Both the position numbers and the translations under genes were made by a program. This document shows, piece after piece, positions 9,759 to 21,763 of a stretch of 64,000 nucleotides of DNA (position 1 is its first letter; every line of letters begins with the position of its first letter). The notes beneath the pieces are model-generated. The model saw nothing but the letters and a program-made list of their open reading frames with translations, was not told the DNA's origin and ran no database searches. Source of the stretch: Adiantum capillus-veneris (lineage: Eukaryota; Streptophyta; Polypodiopsida; Polypodiales; Pteridaceae); contig CM043949.1 in the NCBI GenBank assembly GCA_014529385.2, positions 141,336,858 through 141,400,857 on the forward strand, in the 5' to 3' direction.

Positions 9759-12659
9759 ATGGTGGACATCAATACAGATGTGTTCAAGATGTTTGATGTT
9801 GAGGATAGATTGGATGGGGACAATTACCCTATGTTGGCTTACATGATGCAACATGTCCTTGTGTCGAAGGGCATTTGGAATATTGTGCAGGGCATTGATG
9901 TACGTCTTGGTTCTGAGGATGTAGGCAATGTTGAGGATGTTGCAGGTTTTGGTGGCATGGTTGTTGCTGCAAGAGCTGTTTTGCCTACGATTGAGCAAGC
10001 TAACAAATGTAAGAGATGCGCAAGCTCATGCATTGATTACATTGTACGTGAAGTGCACTATTACTCCTCACATTCATTCAACAAAATTTACAAAACGGGC
10101 TTGGGATATTCTGGCTAGTCTTTATGCAAGTCAAAATGAGGCTGAAATTGCATTGCTGCGTAAAGAGCCGGAGTCAAATATTATGCATGAGGAAGATGAG
10201 ATGGACACTTTTCTTGCTGGTGTCAAGGATATTAATGAGAAAACTTATTTTTGCAGGCAAAGTCATTTCTAACAGCTCCTTTGTGCAGACTGTTCTTGAT
10301 GCTTTGCAAGATTCTTACCAGACTTTTGCTAGTACTTGGAGACTTACGACCCAAGGAAATCTAGAAGTTGTCAAGTTTGATGCATCATGCACATTGCTAT
10401 TGTAAGAGTCACTTTCCAAAAAAAACAAAGCTAAACAGTGTGCAATTGAATATGCATTTATTGTTGCCTAAAGAAAAGGTGGTAACAACAATGTAGCCAC
10501 TTCTCATGGTTCTTCTGCGAGTGCTAAATCATATCTTCCTAATGCTTCTGCTAGAAGTAATTGGTCTAGGACTTTTGGTGAAAAGGGAAAAAAGAAGATG
10601 CATTGCCATTATTGTAAAGCTAATGATCACTTGATCAAGTAGTGTCCTAAGTTGAAGGCAAAAGGTTCCACTACAAATGTAGCAATTGTTGAGTCTTCTA
10701 TGAAAGGAAATTGTGATGTTGATGTTGATGCAGAATGGGCTTTTAATGCAGAGTGCACTTATGATCCTTTTGTCCATGATGCATGTATGTCATTTGCTAC
10801 AGATGCTCATGTGTGGTACTTTGACAGTGGTGCTACAAAGCACATTACCTCTCATCGTGACTTGTTTACCTCTCTTGAGGATGTCCCACATTGGAATTCA
10901 GTCACTTGTGCCAACAATGCCTCTTATCCGATCAAGGGAGTTGGAAAGATTATGTTGATTGCTATGAATGGCAGTTCTTTCACACGTGTTGATGCACTTT
11001 ATGTACGTGGGATGAAGAAGAACCTTTTGTCGATATTTGCACTTGCTAGACTTGGTCTTGTTGTGAAATTTTTGGATGACAAATGTATAGTTCATGATCT
11101 CAGTTTTGGTGATGAGATTGTTGCTTTAGGAATTTTATGTCATGGGCTATATAAGCTCACTTTGTATGACAAGTGTGGGCAGAATTTTGAAAATGCAGTT
11201 GTGGATTTTAAGGCTATTTCAAATGCAAAACTTTGGCATGCACGTTTTGGGCATCTAAATTTTTCCAGTTTGCTACGTTTGCAAAAATTTGATATGGTTG
11301 CTTCTTTTCCGCCTCCTAAAGAACGTGTTACATGTTTGTGAAGGCTATATTTTGGGTAAGATGCAATGTTTGAAGTTTCCAAAGGATGGTTCAGTTAGGA
11401 CTGCATGCAGGTTGTAGCTTGTGCATATTGATGGTTGTGGGCCCATATAAACTCCTTCCTTGGGCAATTACCTTTACTTTGCGACTTTCATTGATGATTA
11501 CTCCAGGCATGCATGGGTGTATCCTCTTAAGGCAAAGTCCTAAGTGTTTATGTGCTTCAAGCAATTTATGGCTATGGTTGAATATGTCTCTAAATGTAAT
11601 ATGGGCACCTCCATTTTGATCCGGGGGGGAGTATATGTCTCATAAATTTAATGCATTTCTGGCTAGTCGTGGGATAAAACACCAATGTACAGTGCCGTAT
11701 ATGCCTCAACAAAATGGTGTTGGTGAAAGAAAGAAGAGGTCGCTTATGAAGATGGCAAGATGTATGGTCAAAAGTCAAGCTTTGCCTTATTCGTTTTGGC
11801 TTGAGGCCATCATGTGTGCCACTTATGTACTCAACAGGTGTCCTACAAAAGCTTTGCAGTCTATGACTCCATATGAAGCATGGCATGATAGAAGGCCATC
11901 TATTGACCACATGCACGTTTTTGGGTGTTTGGCTTATGCTTTGGTGCCGCAAACACAACACAAAAAATTGCATGATAAGGTTATTAAGTGCATTTTTGTT
12001 GGTTATAGTGTTGAAAGCAAATGTTATAGGTTGTACCATCCGCAAACAAAGCGTATCTTGGTTTCATGGGATGTTGTGTTTGTGGAAGATTTTGTTCAAC
12101 CCTTGATGTCATGTACTAAAGACAATAATGTAAGCTCACATGACATTTATGACAGTTTGTTGCCTCTTTTCAACGGTGGAATTTTGAATGTAAATTCAAA
12201 TGAGGCAAATGTAAAACCTATGGGGGTTTTTGAAAATGTTACATATTAGCCTATTACAGATGTAGATGTAGATGATGTACTTGATGAGGAAAGGGTTGAG
12301 AATGAGTAGGCTAGAGGTATGCCAAAATGGTTGGTGCATACTTTGCATGATAGTAAATTGGATGCACCTTTGTCTAGTTGTACTTGTTTAGGTTCTTGCC
12401 ATGCATCAGATTGTTATGTTTTGGCTATTTCTAGCTTATGTGATGTTGAGGAACCTCTATCATTTGATGAAGCACAAAATTCAAAAAATTGGATGGTTGA
12501 CGTGCAATCAGAATATGATGCACTTATAGAAAATGGCGCATGGACTTTATGTGATTTGCCTCGTGGAAAAAGGCCATTGGTAGGAAATGGGTTTACAAGT
12601 TAAAGCGTAAGCCAGATGGTGAAATTGATTGCTATAAGGCTCGACTTGTTGCAAAAGTC
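9759..12659 (+). pseudogene. Copia gag-pol relic
   Basis: The start ATG at 9759 matches the gag start of element A. The gag part shows the retroelement gag helix region, then a zinc knuckle that keeps C-H-Y-C-x4-H (10603 on) but has a TAG just before the last cysteine. The protease motif is WYFDSGATKHITS (about 10815). The integrase zinc region (LWHARFGH) and the SDRGGEY region are frame-broken (11220-11640), and the NGVGERKK segment replaces the usual NGVAERKN. Several stops match CAG or CAA codons of A (for example TAG at 12307-12309). The run ends in the first part of the reverse transcriptase. It is not functional. Confidence 0.88.
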
Positions 12660-12662
12660 TAT

Positions 12663-13580
12663 TGTGGGACGCATGTCTAACCTCACCATCTTATCTTATT
12701 GCAGTATTAGCGAGAACCACAATTAAATTGTCAATCCATGGGACGAAGCTGACTTGACTAGTGCATAGAGGCTACAAGAGGTTGTCAATCTCTCAGAAAA
12801 CAACTAACAACTCGCATCTAACTCAAGCTACACTCAAGTGACTGAAATCACCAAAAGCCAATCGCTCATTGGCAAACAAATCACATCCGTTACAGTATCA
12901 AATGACATCCAATTGTAATGAAACTTCTAGGAAATGTTTATAAGACCTAAGCACACATGCTTATGGTCTCAAACCCCACTTTAGGTCAAGTTCCAAACTC
13001 GGATTATTAATAACAGTGGATTTTTGACCTAGTCGTTTTTTACTCAGAATGCATCTAAATGCTTAGCAATGATGCCCCAATACCCCACCTATGCTTAGTT
13101 TCTGATTTGAAAGTGTAAATTCCTAGTTATGATGAAATTAGGCCGCGGGTCGACGACGCCAAAAGCTACGAAATACTGTGAACTGCTTACGTCAATGCAT
13201 AGAGCTCTTACTTGCGGTTGCAATACAACAAACGCGACTGCAATGTGACAACCGGGGAGGGAGTAGGAAGCGCGAGAAGGAGAGGAGTGAGCGCCGTTAG
13301 CTCACGCTGTGTATTTCTTATCCAAAACTTATAAAAAATTTACAGAAATTGGCTTTTATACCTTAGCCAAGATTTTTGGGTGGTCAAAACTAATAATCTG
13401 AAGTTCTACCAAAGCTGAGTAATGACAGGTTGATACAATCTGGAACCTTGTAGCCCCGGCTCATTAATTACAGAGTTTATCTAAAAAATAGGAGTCACAA
13501 TATTCTTGATTTATCAAAATAATAATTGTTTTACAAAGAGAACTCCAAAAAATGGTATCCGTGTTAGCTTGCTGCTAACA
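12663..13580 (-). repeat. Candidate 3' LTR of a minus-strand element
   Basis: On the minus strand a purine-rich tract (13597-13581, GAGGAGGGGGGAA) is followed at once by TGTTAGCAGCAAGC, the expected arrangement of a polypurine tract and the start of a 3' LTR. A CA end could lie at 12663-12664, next to the break in the copia relic, giving about 918 bp. No second copy is present in the window, so the LTR identity and its left edge are inferred. It has no coding frame of note. Confidence 0.4.
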
Positions 13581-13597
13581 TTCCCCCCCTCCTCGCC

Positions 13598-16500
13598 TGT
13601 GTCGTTTTGACACAGCTTTATGGGCTGAAATAATCTTCGGGTTGACGGCTGGCGAAGCGGTCTTTAAGCGCATTCAGTGCCTTTGGTATTTGATTTTTCT
13701 TTCTTTATCCATTTGCAAAAACTGCATGGTCATTCTGTTCTTCAGCTCTACCGATGAGTAACCTACAAATTTGGATGTGAGGTTACTGATCATTGGCACA
13801 AAGATCTTCATTCGCCAAGTGAAGAATCCCGTGTAGAAAGCTTCCTCGAACGCTAACATATTATGTGATGGCAAGAACATACACCGGGCGTAGAAGCCAT
13901 AGAGTACTTCTTCGAAAGGCTGACCACTAAGATCATAGCATAAACCCTTTATTTCCCTCGAGGAATGAAATCCACGGGGCGCCTGCTTGCTCTGGCTCAT
14001 GAAAAACTTCAATACAAGTGACCAGCATTCGGCATATCTTGTATAACATTGCGCATGAGAGATCCGGTAGACTCTTGAAGAAATACATAGCGCCCGTTAG
14101 GGGTTTCACCATGTATTCCTCTGTTGCTTGTTCTTTCTCTGGAACTGGCAGTCTGGGGTAGTTCAGCTAGGTTGGCCGCTTCTTTGTCAGTGCCTCATGC
14201 TCTTGCCGTGTCCTTACTCTGGGTACCGGACAAAAAGTGGGATCTCTTTGCAGGGCTGCAGGTGCTCTTGTGAACAGAATCAAATACCTCGGATTCTCGT
14301 TCAGCCAGCTCAACCTCCACTTTGGGTGGTCTTTATCTACGCCATCTTCTTGCATGTCTTTGTAGAGCCTCTCTTTTACCTGTAGTAATTCCACTTTTAT
14401 GAGAGGGTATGGCAGGGATTGCTGATACCATTGTGCATTGATCTGATTGGGAGTGAGTTGAGTGACGTTGACAGAGTGTAGAACTCTCAACTCCCAATCC
14501 ATCGCGGCCTTCCACTGCTCATCCACCTCTTGTGTGATCTTTTCTTTCAATGCATCTTCTTCAGCTTTTGACAGGTGGACCATAGGCACTGTGTCTCCAT
14601 TTGTAATATTTATCTGGAAATCCTCTTCACCACTCAGCTCTGCTGTGGATTGTGTCTCCAATTCAACAAATGAGACTGAGGATATATCTATCTGCGGTGG
14701 CTCTGGAGTGCCTGCCTCTTCCTACGTATCCGGATTTCCTTCCCTCAGGAGTTGATTAACTCTCTTGAGCTCAGCTATTTCTTTTAGGAGCTCTTCTTCT
14801 CTCTGGACCCGCATCAATGCCAAGTCCCTGCGTTGTGATTGCTCCTGCTTTAATTCCAACTTGAGATCCTTGTTCTTCTTTTCTAGTGCCTTGTACACTT
14901 CATCTGTCCCTTTGATCGAGGCCACGACTGGATTTTCTCTGATTTGCTGTAAGAAGATTGCTTGATCATTTATTCTCTGTTCAGAGTATTGTAAAGAGGC
15001 ATTGGCAACATCCAACTGCACTTGAATTTTTTGAGGTGACAGGGTTGTCGTAAGAAGTTCATTTGTAACTTCTGTCAGTTGTTCGTCTTTCGCTTTGCAA
15101 GCATCTGATAATTTGGTGAGCAGATCACCTAACTCTTCCATTTCTTTCTGCTGTCTATCTCTGGCTAGCTGATGTTGTTCAGCTTCGGCTTTCATCTCCT
15201 GCACTTGCCTCTGAAGATCGGTGATGACGTTCATTCTGTCTTCTAACTCTCCCTGGAGAGCGTCAATCACCATCTCGAGCTCTTTAGCCTTTGTGTTGCG
15301 GCTAAGTGCTACTGATCAGAGTCTTTCCGTCATATCTTGCAAGTTCCTTGCATATTCGTTTACTTGCAATATTACCTCGTCATTAGTTTGCCAATCCTCC
15401 TGCCTTGCTAACTGAGTTGATGTGCTTGCAGCCTCTTGTGTATCCTTCTGCTGTGTCGTGGATGCTAGTTCTTCTTACGTGGAGGTAGAGGGTTGGTCTT
15501 TTTCTTTGTCATCTTGTGGCCTTGTGGATGCCTCGACTGTTTCTTGCTGTGTCGAAGTAGAGGGTGATGGCTCAAACTGTGTGGTCTCTTTCGGTGCAGG
15601 ACTCACTTCCTTCTCTGGCTCAGGTTCTTTCTGTTGTTGCTGCTCTTGTTCAGGCTTTGCTTCTTTCTCCTTTTGTTGCTCGTGCTGGTCAGTCTCTTGT
15701 GCAGATTCTGTCTCTTTGGTGGATTCAGATTCTATGGCTTTCTCTTTCTCAGGTGATTGTGGTGGGCTTGGAATAGGATGGTCCTGTTGTGCCGTGGACG
15801 GTGAAGTGGGTCGGGGAGACTCATAGCATTGTTCTTGGGCTTCTTCCCTTGCTGTTTCTTCATCTCGTCTCTGTTCCTCTACCTCTTTGGCTTTTCTAGC
15901 CGCTTCTTCAACTTCTTTCAGCTTGAGGGCTTCAGCTTCTTGCTACATTTTCTCCAAAGTCTCTGTCGGATCTTCAGCCTCTTTTCCCATGTGATGCTTT
16001 GTTCTTGGCCCTTAAGTCTACTAAGCACCCATTTCTCTGGGTCCTTTCCTTGCGTTTGTCGACTGCACTGGTAGGAGTGTTTTTCTCTTTCAAAGTGAGC
16101 TTGTTTCTGTGCAGGCTCTTCTTGGTGGGCAGCCACAACTTTTTCCTTCATTTCTTCTCTTCTCACTCTCTTCTCCTCGTTATCAGAGCTCTCACTGCTG
16201 TGCCTTTCTGGAAAGTTTTCAACCGACTCTTCATTTGATTTATAAGATCTCTTTCCTGAACTTATAGCTCTCGGAGACGGTTGTGCTGCCAATATCCATG
16301 TGTTTTGGTCAGGGGCAGGTGGTAGATTGTCGGCCATGCCAATGGCATGGTACACAATCCTCATCAAGACTTCTGACGCACCCAAGTAAGTGATCTTGCC
16401 TTCTTTCTTGGTGCCCTTCAGAGTGGTCATGACATATTGAGTGTGGTCCATTGGTTGCCTGGTTTTTGACTTTAGAACTTGTGTGAATGTGGTGGCAACC

Positions 16501-17150
16501 GCGTGATTTGGCGTAGTGTACCTTGGTGGCCTTTTTGCCAAGAAGTGGAAGTGCTGATGGTATAATCGGGCTGGCTCTTCCACTTGTTTGTGAATCAAAT
16601 CTGCAAAGGTAGTCGCGGCGGTCTCTTTGGTAAAAGTTCCTGCTGTTTTCCTATCCCTTGCTTGCATGGTCATTCCTTGTGTAGGCAGTCTGAGTGCCTC
16701 TGCCACTATATCTTTAGTTATGAACACTTCGACCTTGTTTCCTTGAGTGTCAGATATTTGGGCCGTTCCATCTTCTTTAATTGTGGATAAAAGCTCGTAA
16801 GCTTTCTAAAAATCCACTCTACAAGGCTCCTGTTTATAAAAATCTGTGAGTCCCAACCTGCAGTTGGCTTCTTTGGTCTCAGGCTTCGTGGCAACATCAT
16901 AAATTTCTTTAGGTAGGAGTTGCAACTCCACCTGATGCCCCTCTTCACTCTTGAATCTGCCGGTGAAGATTGTAGCATGATGCTCTTCTAGCTATTCTTT
17001 GGAGAGGTATGTTGCCTTGGCTGCTTTGAATGAATTTGGGTCTAGTTGATATGCGGGTAGTTCTTGCAACTTTTCCTTTTGGTTGAGCTTTTTCTTGGCC
17101 CTCTCTACTGCTTGCATAGCTCCTGTTCAGTGAATAGAGTGCACCGTTAG
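13598..17150 (-). pseudogene. Long decayed coding stretch of unknown function
   Basis: Read on the minus strand from about 17120 to 13630, coding character persists across several stops and at least two frame changes. The N-terminal part (17120-16270) is a globular region (ITKDIVAEALRLPTQG, YHQHFHFLAKRPPRYTT, ASEVLMRIVYHAIGMADNLPP) that resembles the plant transposon-protein regions found in some retroelements. A low-complexity Glu/Lys/Gln/Ser/Pro region follows (16220-15430), then a long coiled coil (15273-14722), an acidic linker, and a C-terminal region (14660-13674). Its position directly upstream of a polypurine tract and candidate LTR suggests the only or last gene of an LTR element. 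I cannot name the product. It could also be a captured host gene. Confidence 0.45.
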
Positions 17151-19084
17151 CAGATTTGTCAAAATTTTCTCTAAAATGTCCTTTAATCTGAATGCTGACA
17201 ATTTTGGTCCAATTTGCTTCAAATCAATTTCTGAACAAGTATAGATGCATAAAAATATGCAAGGAACAAAACTGTAAAGTCAAAACAAATTTTTGCAACC
17301 AAAGTAAATAATCGCGATTATTTACAACTGAGTATGTTTTTCAACTTTTTGCAACTTTGGCTTCATAGGCTTGAAGTATATACCAAGTACATACTCTGTG
17401 TGAATTATGGGCTCATTTGGATGCATAGGGTAAAAATGGTAGCATCATGTACTTTGGATCATGTATGATGGCAAAACATCAAAACTCTTCAATTTTTTCT
17501 AGAAAGTAAATAATCAGGATTATTAACTTTTCTACCAAAATCAATATTTTTTGGTACAACTTGGTTCTAGGCATTGTATAGACCCTGTGTATGAGGTATG
17601 AGGTGATTTGGATCAAGAAATGTTGTCCATAACCCAAAAATTGGCTTGCAAAGACTTCTTTGCGTTTTCTAACAATTTTCCAAGATATGGGTGCTCATTT
17701 TGGCTCATACTTGATTTTTGGCATGTAATAGGTGTGTACACATGATAGGTGAGGTGATGTGACAATTTCCAAGCAAAAATGATGCAAAAGTAAATAATCG
17801 TGATTAGTTACAACTGTGACAAAGTTTTTGCAAAGCTTACAAATTTTGACCTAGACATATTCTATACACCTACAACAAGTCCTAAATTGAATTAAGTTTG
17901 GTCATGCCGGCATCGATTTGTGCTTTGTCGACTCTGAAATCACCGTTTCTGTGACTACACTGCCTGTTGGGTTGGTCAGTCAACTTTGAGGCTTTGGACT
18001 TGTCTGCAACATAGTCGTCGTGAAGCAACTCATCCAATTCTGGCTCATTTGGAGTCAGTTTGACTCCATATGTCGAATTTGACGCTTTGTAGCCTTCGGG
18101 CCATTTTATGCTTTTCGAGGGCTTTGCTTGATTGATTTCACGTATATGAACCTCGTAGGCAAGCTATCTGTGGAGTCAGATTGGAATTTTGGCATTTGCC
18201 AAAAACCTAGCTTTTCTATTGGGAACCCCTCGACCCTTGCCGAATGGTCAAATGATGATATAGAAAGGTTCTATTATGTTAGGGCACGCTATGGTTCAAA
18301 TCCCATCTGATTTGGTCGAGCTGACAGGCCGCTAAGGTCAGTTGTTGGTCGTAGGTCTTCGTGCAATGCTCGGTTTCTAGGGCTTTAGACTAGCTACCGG
18401 CCGTACAAAATGGATCATTGACGAGTAAAGAACTTACCCCTCATGTCTCGTTTGAGACGGCGCTGAAAAAGATGAACTGTGGACTCCGAAAAAGACGCGT
18501 GAAAGAGGTTGAAAGCTCTCTCTCCAAAGGCTGCAAGTGGAAATGAGGTGGTTTTAGCCTACCTTGGATATCTATATCCAGACTTCCCGAACCAAATTTC
18601 CTCAGATTCCCAGTTAGTCCTTCTAGGCCATGAAATCTATGTTAGACTAAAAAATTTCCCTGATCGGATTCCTGTAGCCATTCTGCAAGAATTTTGCAAA
18701 AGTAGGTATGGCCACCTAATTTAGGCTTCCCGCTTCCATCTTCTGATTTCATTGAAAATTTTTGTGCTTGTCCGCCTTGTCTTTTTGATCACCATCATGT
18801 CTTTTGTTTTTCCATCTGAGCTTCTATGCTATTTATTATTAATTTTTGACCTGTTTATTTGAAGAAATAAAAGAAAATAGCGAAATGCTCTAAAAAAGTA
18901 AAGTGAAAATTCAATAATTAAGAAAATCCACTGAAAAACACAGCTTCATTGTTTTTTGTTGGATTTTTCTATTTTTAAGTTTCATTATTAACAAAAATGA
19001 TTAAAAATACCCAAAAAGGACTATTTTTTGATGATTTTTTGATAGTATATACAATATTTACACTCATCAGGAAGACAATATCAG
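17151..19084. other. Mostly non-coding; probably contains the 3' LTR of gypsy element B
   Basis: AT-rich sequence with three near-palindromes (listed separately). Two small plus-strand frames, 18128-18310 and 18509-18724, have reasonable amino-acid composition (the second reads NEVVLAYLGYLYPDFPNQ) but no family I know. Because the polypurine tract and LTR edge of B lie at 19153-19175, the 3' LTR of B must extend left from 19153 into this stretch; its left end was not located. Confidence 0.4.
17304..17811. repeat. Three spaced copies of a 22-bp palindrome
   Basis: GTAAATAATCGCGATTATTTAC at 17304-17325 is a perfect 22-bp palindrome. Imperfect copies lie at 17506-17527 (TAATCAGGATTATTAAC half) and 17790-17811 (TAATCGTGATTAGTTAC half). 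Each is preceded by GCAA..A(A)AG or similar, and two are followed by AACTG. The spacing is 202 and 284 bp. Confidence 0.65.
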
Positions 19085-19153
19085 TGAATTTTTCCTTGGT
19101 GATGAATTATAAGGGAATTATTAGGTAATTTTGTAAAAATTCACACGTTAACA
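19085..19153 (-). repeat. Edge of the 3' LTR of element B
   Basis: On the minus strand TGTTAACGTGTGAATTTTT starts at 19153, just after a purine tract, which fits the first bases of a 3' LTR. The first ~69 bp are repeated at about 20247-20315. The far end of the LTR was not found and its partner would be outside the window. Confidence 0.6.
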
Positions 19154-19158
19154 TCGAA

Positions 19159-19175
19159 CTTTTTTCCTCCCTCTT
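19159..19175 (-). other. Polypurine tract of element B
   Basis: AAGAGGGAGGAAAAAAG on the minus strand, five bases before the TG of the LTR edge at 19153. A tract of this type primes plus-strand DNA synthesis. Duplicate copies lie near 20321-20337 and, inverted, near 20215-20231. Confidence 0.6.
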
Positions 19176-19202
19176 CAAACATTGCCCTTAATTACTTAGT
19201 AC

Positions 19203-21522
19203 TTAGTCGCCTTCCACCCCTTCTATGCGTACTCCGAGACGACTGTGTGCAATGGTTGAAAAATTGTGTCTATGCATAGCCGTGGTTGGCTCTACCATGC
19301 TATGAAGATCAATGCAATTTAAACCAATATGCTTTGCAAGAGCTGGGTCTTGAGTAATTAACTCAAGGGATTCCGATGGCGAGGTTCGATGCTGATGTCT
19401 TCCAAAGAGCAAATCTTGTAGCTTGTGTGCTCTCTGTTTGATTGTACCATCAGGATGCTTCAACACACTGATTGAATGATATGTTGGTAGCACTTTTGAC
19501 TGTTGTCGAGCTTTTTCTCGCCATTGGTAGCTTGGTGTGCTTGGTGTTGTATGGTGTGTGGATGCTTTTGAGACTTAACTCGCCATTGTTTGATTGGTTC
19601 TATGGTTTGTGGAGAAGATAAGTGCTCTTTTTTCTTACAAACCATTTTCATGTTAGGTTCCTTGTTCGGAGATGCTCGTCTCTATGTTTTAACCCTTGGA
19701 ACCTTCTTTTGTTTTGTTGGTGAAGTTTTAGGCACCCATATCTGAATCGGTTTATCCTTAAGCGGTTTATCCTTAAGCTGTGCTTTTGGTACCCAAATTT
19801 GCGTGACTCCTTGCATGCTACTTGTGGCATTTGATTGTCGAGGGGATGGAGAATATTGACTACTTCGTGGTTTGGTATGTCGATTGCTTCTTTTCCATTC
19901 CTCCTTGCTTGGTGCACTTGGAACAATGAGTTGCCCTCCTTTAGGTGATAGCTTTAGCTGATTTGTATCCCAATCTGGTACTGCTTTGTATGTTCGCATC
20001 CAGGGAATTCCAAGAATCATCGCCTCATTCATGTGTTTGTCTAGTAAGCATACAAATTAATGAGGACATGAACATCCATGTACTATCACGTTCAAGTTGA
20101 CTACTCCCAATGTTGGTGTTGGGTTCTTGTTGCATCCTTTGATAGTTGTTATTCTTGTTGTCAATGCTTGACTTGTTGCCTTCTTGTACGTGAAATAACT
20201 GATAAAAATGTTTGAAGAGGGAGGAAAAAAGTTCGATGTTAACGTGTGAATTTTTCCTTGATGATGAATTATAAGGGCATTATTAGGTAATTTTGCAAAC
20301 ATTCACACGTTAACATCGAACTTTTTTCCTCCCTCTTCAAACATTGCCCTTAATTACTTAGTACTTAGTGCCCTTCCACCCCTACTATGGTGTACTCTAG
20401 GACGACTGTGTGCATGAGTTGAACAATTGTGTCTATGCATAGCCGCGGTTGGCTCTACCATGCTTTGAAGATCAATGCAATTCAAACCAATATGTTGTGC
20501 AAGAGCTGGGTCTTGAGAAATTAACTAAAGGGTTTTTGATGTCAAGGTTTGTTGCTGATGTTTTTAAAAGAGCAAATCTTGTAGCTTGTCTGCTCTCTGT
20601 TTGATTGTACCATTAGGATGCTTCAGCACGCTGATTGCTTGAGCTGCTGGTAGCAATTTTGACTATTGTCGAGCTTTTTCTTGCCATTGGTAGCTTGGTC
20701 TGCTTGGTGCTCTATGATTTGGTGGAGTCTTTTAAGACTTAACTCGCCATTGCTTGATTGGTGTTACGGTTGGTGGAGAAGATAAGTGCCCCTTTTTCTT
20801 CCAAACCAATTTCATGCTAGGTTCCTTGGAGATGCTCATCTCTGTTTTTTAACCCTTGAAACTTCTTTGTTTTGTCGGTGAAGTTTTAGGCACCCAGATT
20901 TGAATTGGTTTATTCTTAAGCTGTGCTTGTGGTACCCAAATTTTCCCGACTCTTGTCGAGGAGATGGAAAAGATTGATTACTTTGTGGTTTGGTCTGCTA
21001 ATTGCTTATTTTTCATTCCTCCTTGCTTGGTGCAATTGGAATAATGAGTTTCCCGCCTTTAGGTAGCTTTAGCTGATTTGTATCCCAATCTGGTACTGCT
21101 TTGTATGTCCGCATCTAGGGAATTCCAAAAATCATTGTCTCATTCATGTGTTCATCTGGTAAGCATACAAACTGATGAGGACATGAACATCCATGTACTA
21201 TCACGTTCAAGTTGACTACTCCCAATGTTGGGGTTGGGTTCTTGTTGCATCCTTTGATTGTCTCTATTCCTACCGTCAATGATTGACTTGTTGCCTTCTT
21301 GTATGTGGAGTAACTGACTGCATTTACTCTAGCTCTTGTGTCGACCAAAGCATTGGTGCTATGATTGTTGAGTTGTACTTTGATGCGCAGATCCATTTCG
21401 TCTAACCAATCATCATCAGTTGAAACTGCATCTTTTGGTAATTCCCATTGTCGGTCATCTATTTCCAGAGTGGCGATGGGAATTGGTATCTCTTGATTCT
21501 TAACATCAGCTTTTCGTTTGAG
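19203..21522 (-). pseudogene. Element B: second protease-like domain and WVPK tail, duplicated
   Basis: This continues the B polyprotein left of insertion A. Reading from 21522 on the minus strand: a short linker, then ALVDTRARVNAVS (21360-21320), which occupies the place of a retropepsin active-site turn although the usual glycine is arginine. Next come GVVNLNVIVHGCSCPHQFVCLP and the closing ETMIFGIPWMR (about 21113), matching the ILGxPWM end of retropepsins. In the left copy (20206-19203) the closing segment reads EAMILGIPWMRTYKAV and is followed by two IWVPK motifs and a C-terminal region ending near 19203. Stops and frame changes break both copies. E carries the same arrangement with an intact DTG. 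Confidence 0.7.
20207..20345. repeat. Perfect 45-bp inverted repeat at the duplication junction
   Basis: Bases 20207-20251 are the exact inverse complement of 20301-20345, with a 49-bp spacer. The arms contain the polypurine tract and first LTR bases of element B (GAGGGAGGAAAAAAG, then GATGTTAACGTGTG). The left arm is therefore an inverted copy of the LTR/polypurine edge at the junction of the two tandem units. Confidence 0.9.
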
Positions 21523-21749
21523 TGTTACCATATACATGTGGTAGTGATGTGTGTGAACACACTAGGACTGCCGGGGCATTTTTTCCCTCTTTAGGAGGTT
21601 TTTTCCCCCGTGCATTGTATATACGCCCATCACTCTAGGGCTATCCATCTTTCCATTGCACACTAAGTAATATACTCTCTATTGTGTGCCTTGAGCTTCC
21701 TTCGTCTTCTCCAAGCTGTGTGTGTTTCTCTGCAACCCTAATTCCAACA
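21523..21749 (+). repeat. 5' LTR of copia element A
   Basis: 227 bp, from TGTTACCATATACATG to CCTAATTCCAACA. A TATATA at 21618-21623 is a possible promoter box. Confidence 0.96.
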
Positions 21750-21751
21750 AT

Positions 21752-21763
21752 TGGTATCAGAGC
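21752..21763 (+). other. Primer-binding site of element A
   Basis: TGGTATCAGAGC two bases after the LTR. This is the usual plant copia site, complementary to the 3' end of initiator methionine tRNA. Confidence 0.92.

Larger units (their letters stand above)
9198..12662 (+). mobile_element. Truncated, decayed copy of copia family A
   Basis: The left part (LTR, primer site, gag, protease, integrase, start of reverse transcriptase) aligns along its length with the young element A at 21523-26637. It stops abruptly near 12655, at the codon run ARLVAK of the reverse transcriptase, where unrelated sequence begins. The polymerase core, RNase H and 3' LTR are missing. Numerous stops and frame breaks mark it as dead. 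Its value is as an older sister copy for reading mutations in A. Confidence 0.9.
19085..21310. repeat. Tandem duplication of about 1.16 kb in the tail of element B
   Basis: Sequence at 19085-20206 is repeated at about 20247-21310 with an offset of about 1160 bp (for example TCACACGTTAACATCG at 19141 and 20303). Each copy holds the last ~70 bp next to the LTR, the polypurine tract, and the C-terminal protease-like and WVPK coding region. Copies differ by scattered substitutions and small indels, so the event is not very recent. Confidence 0.85.

Noticed and set aside
13598-17150. Envelope-like gene downstream of pol in element B
   Set aside because: The LTR edge and polypurine tract of B lie at 19153-19175, before this stretch, so it belongs to a different element.
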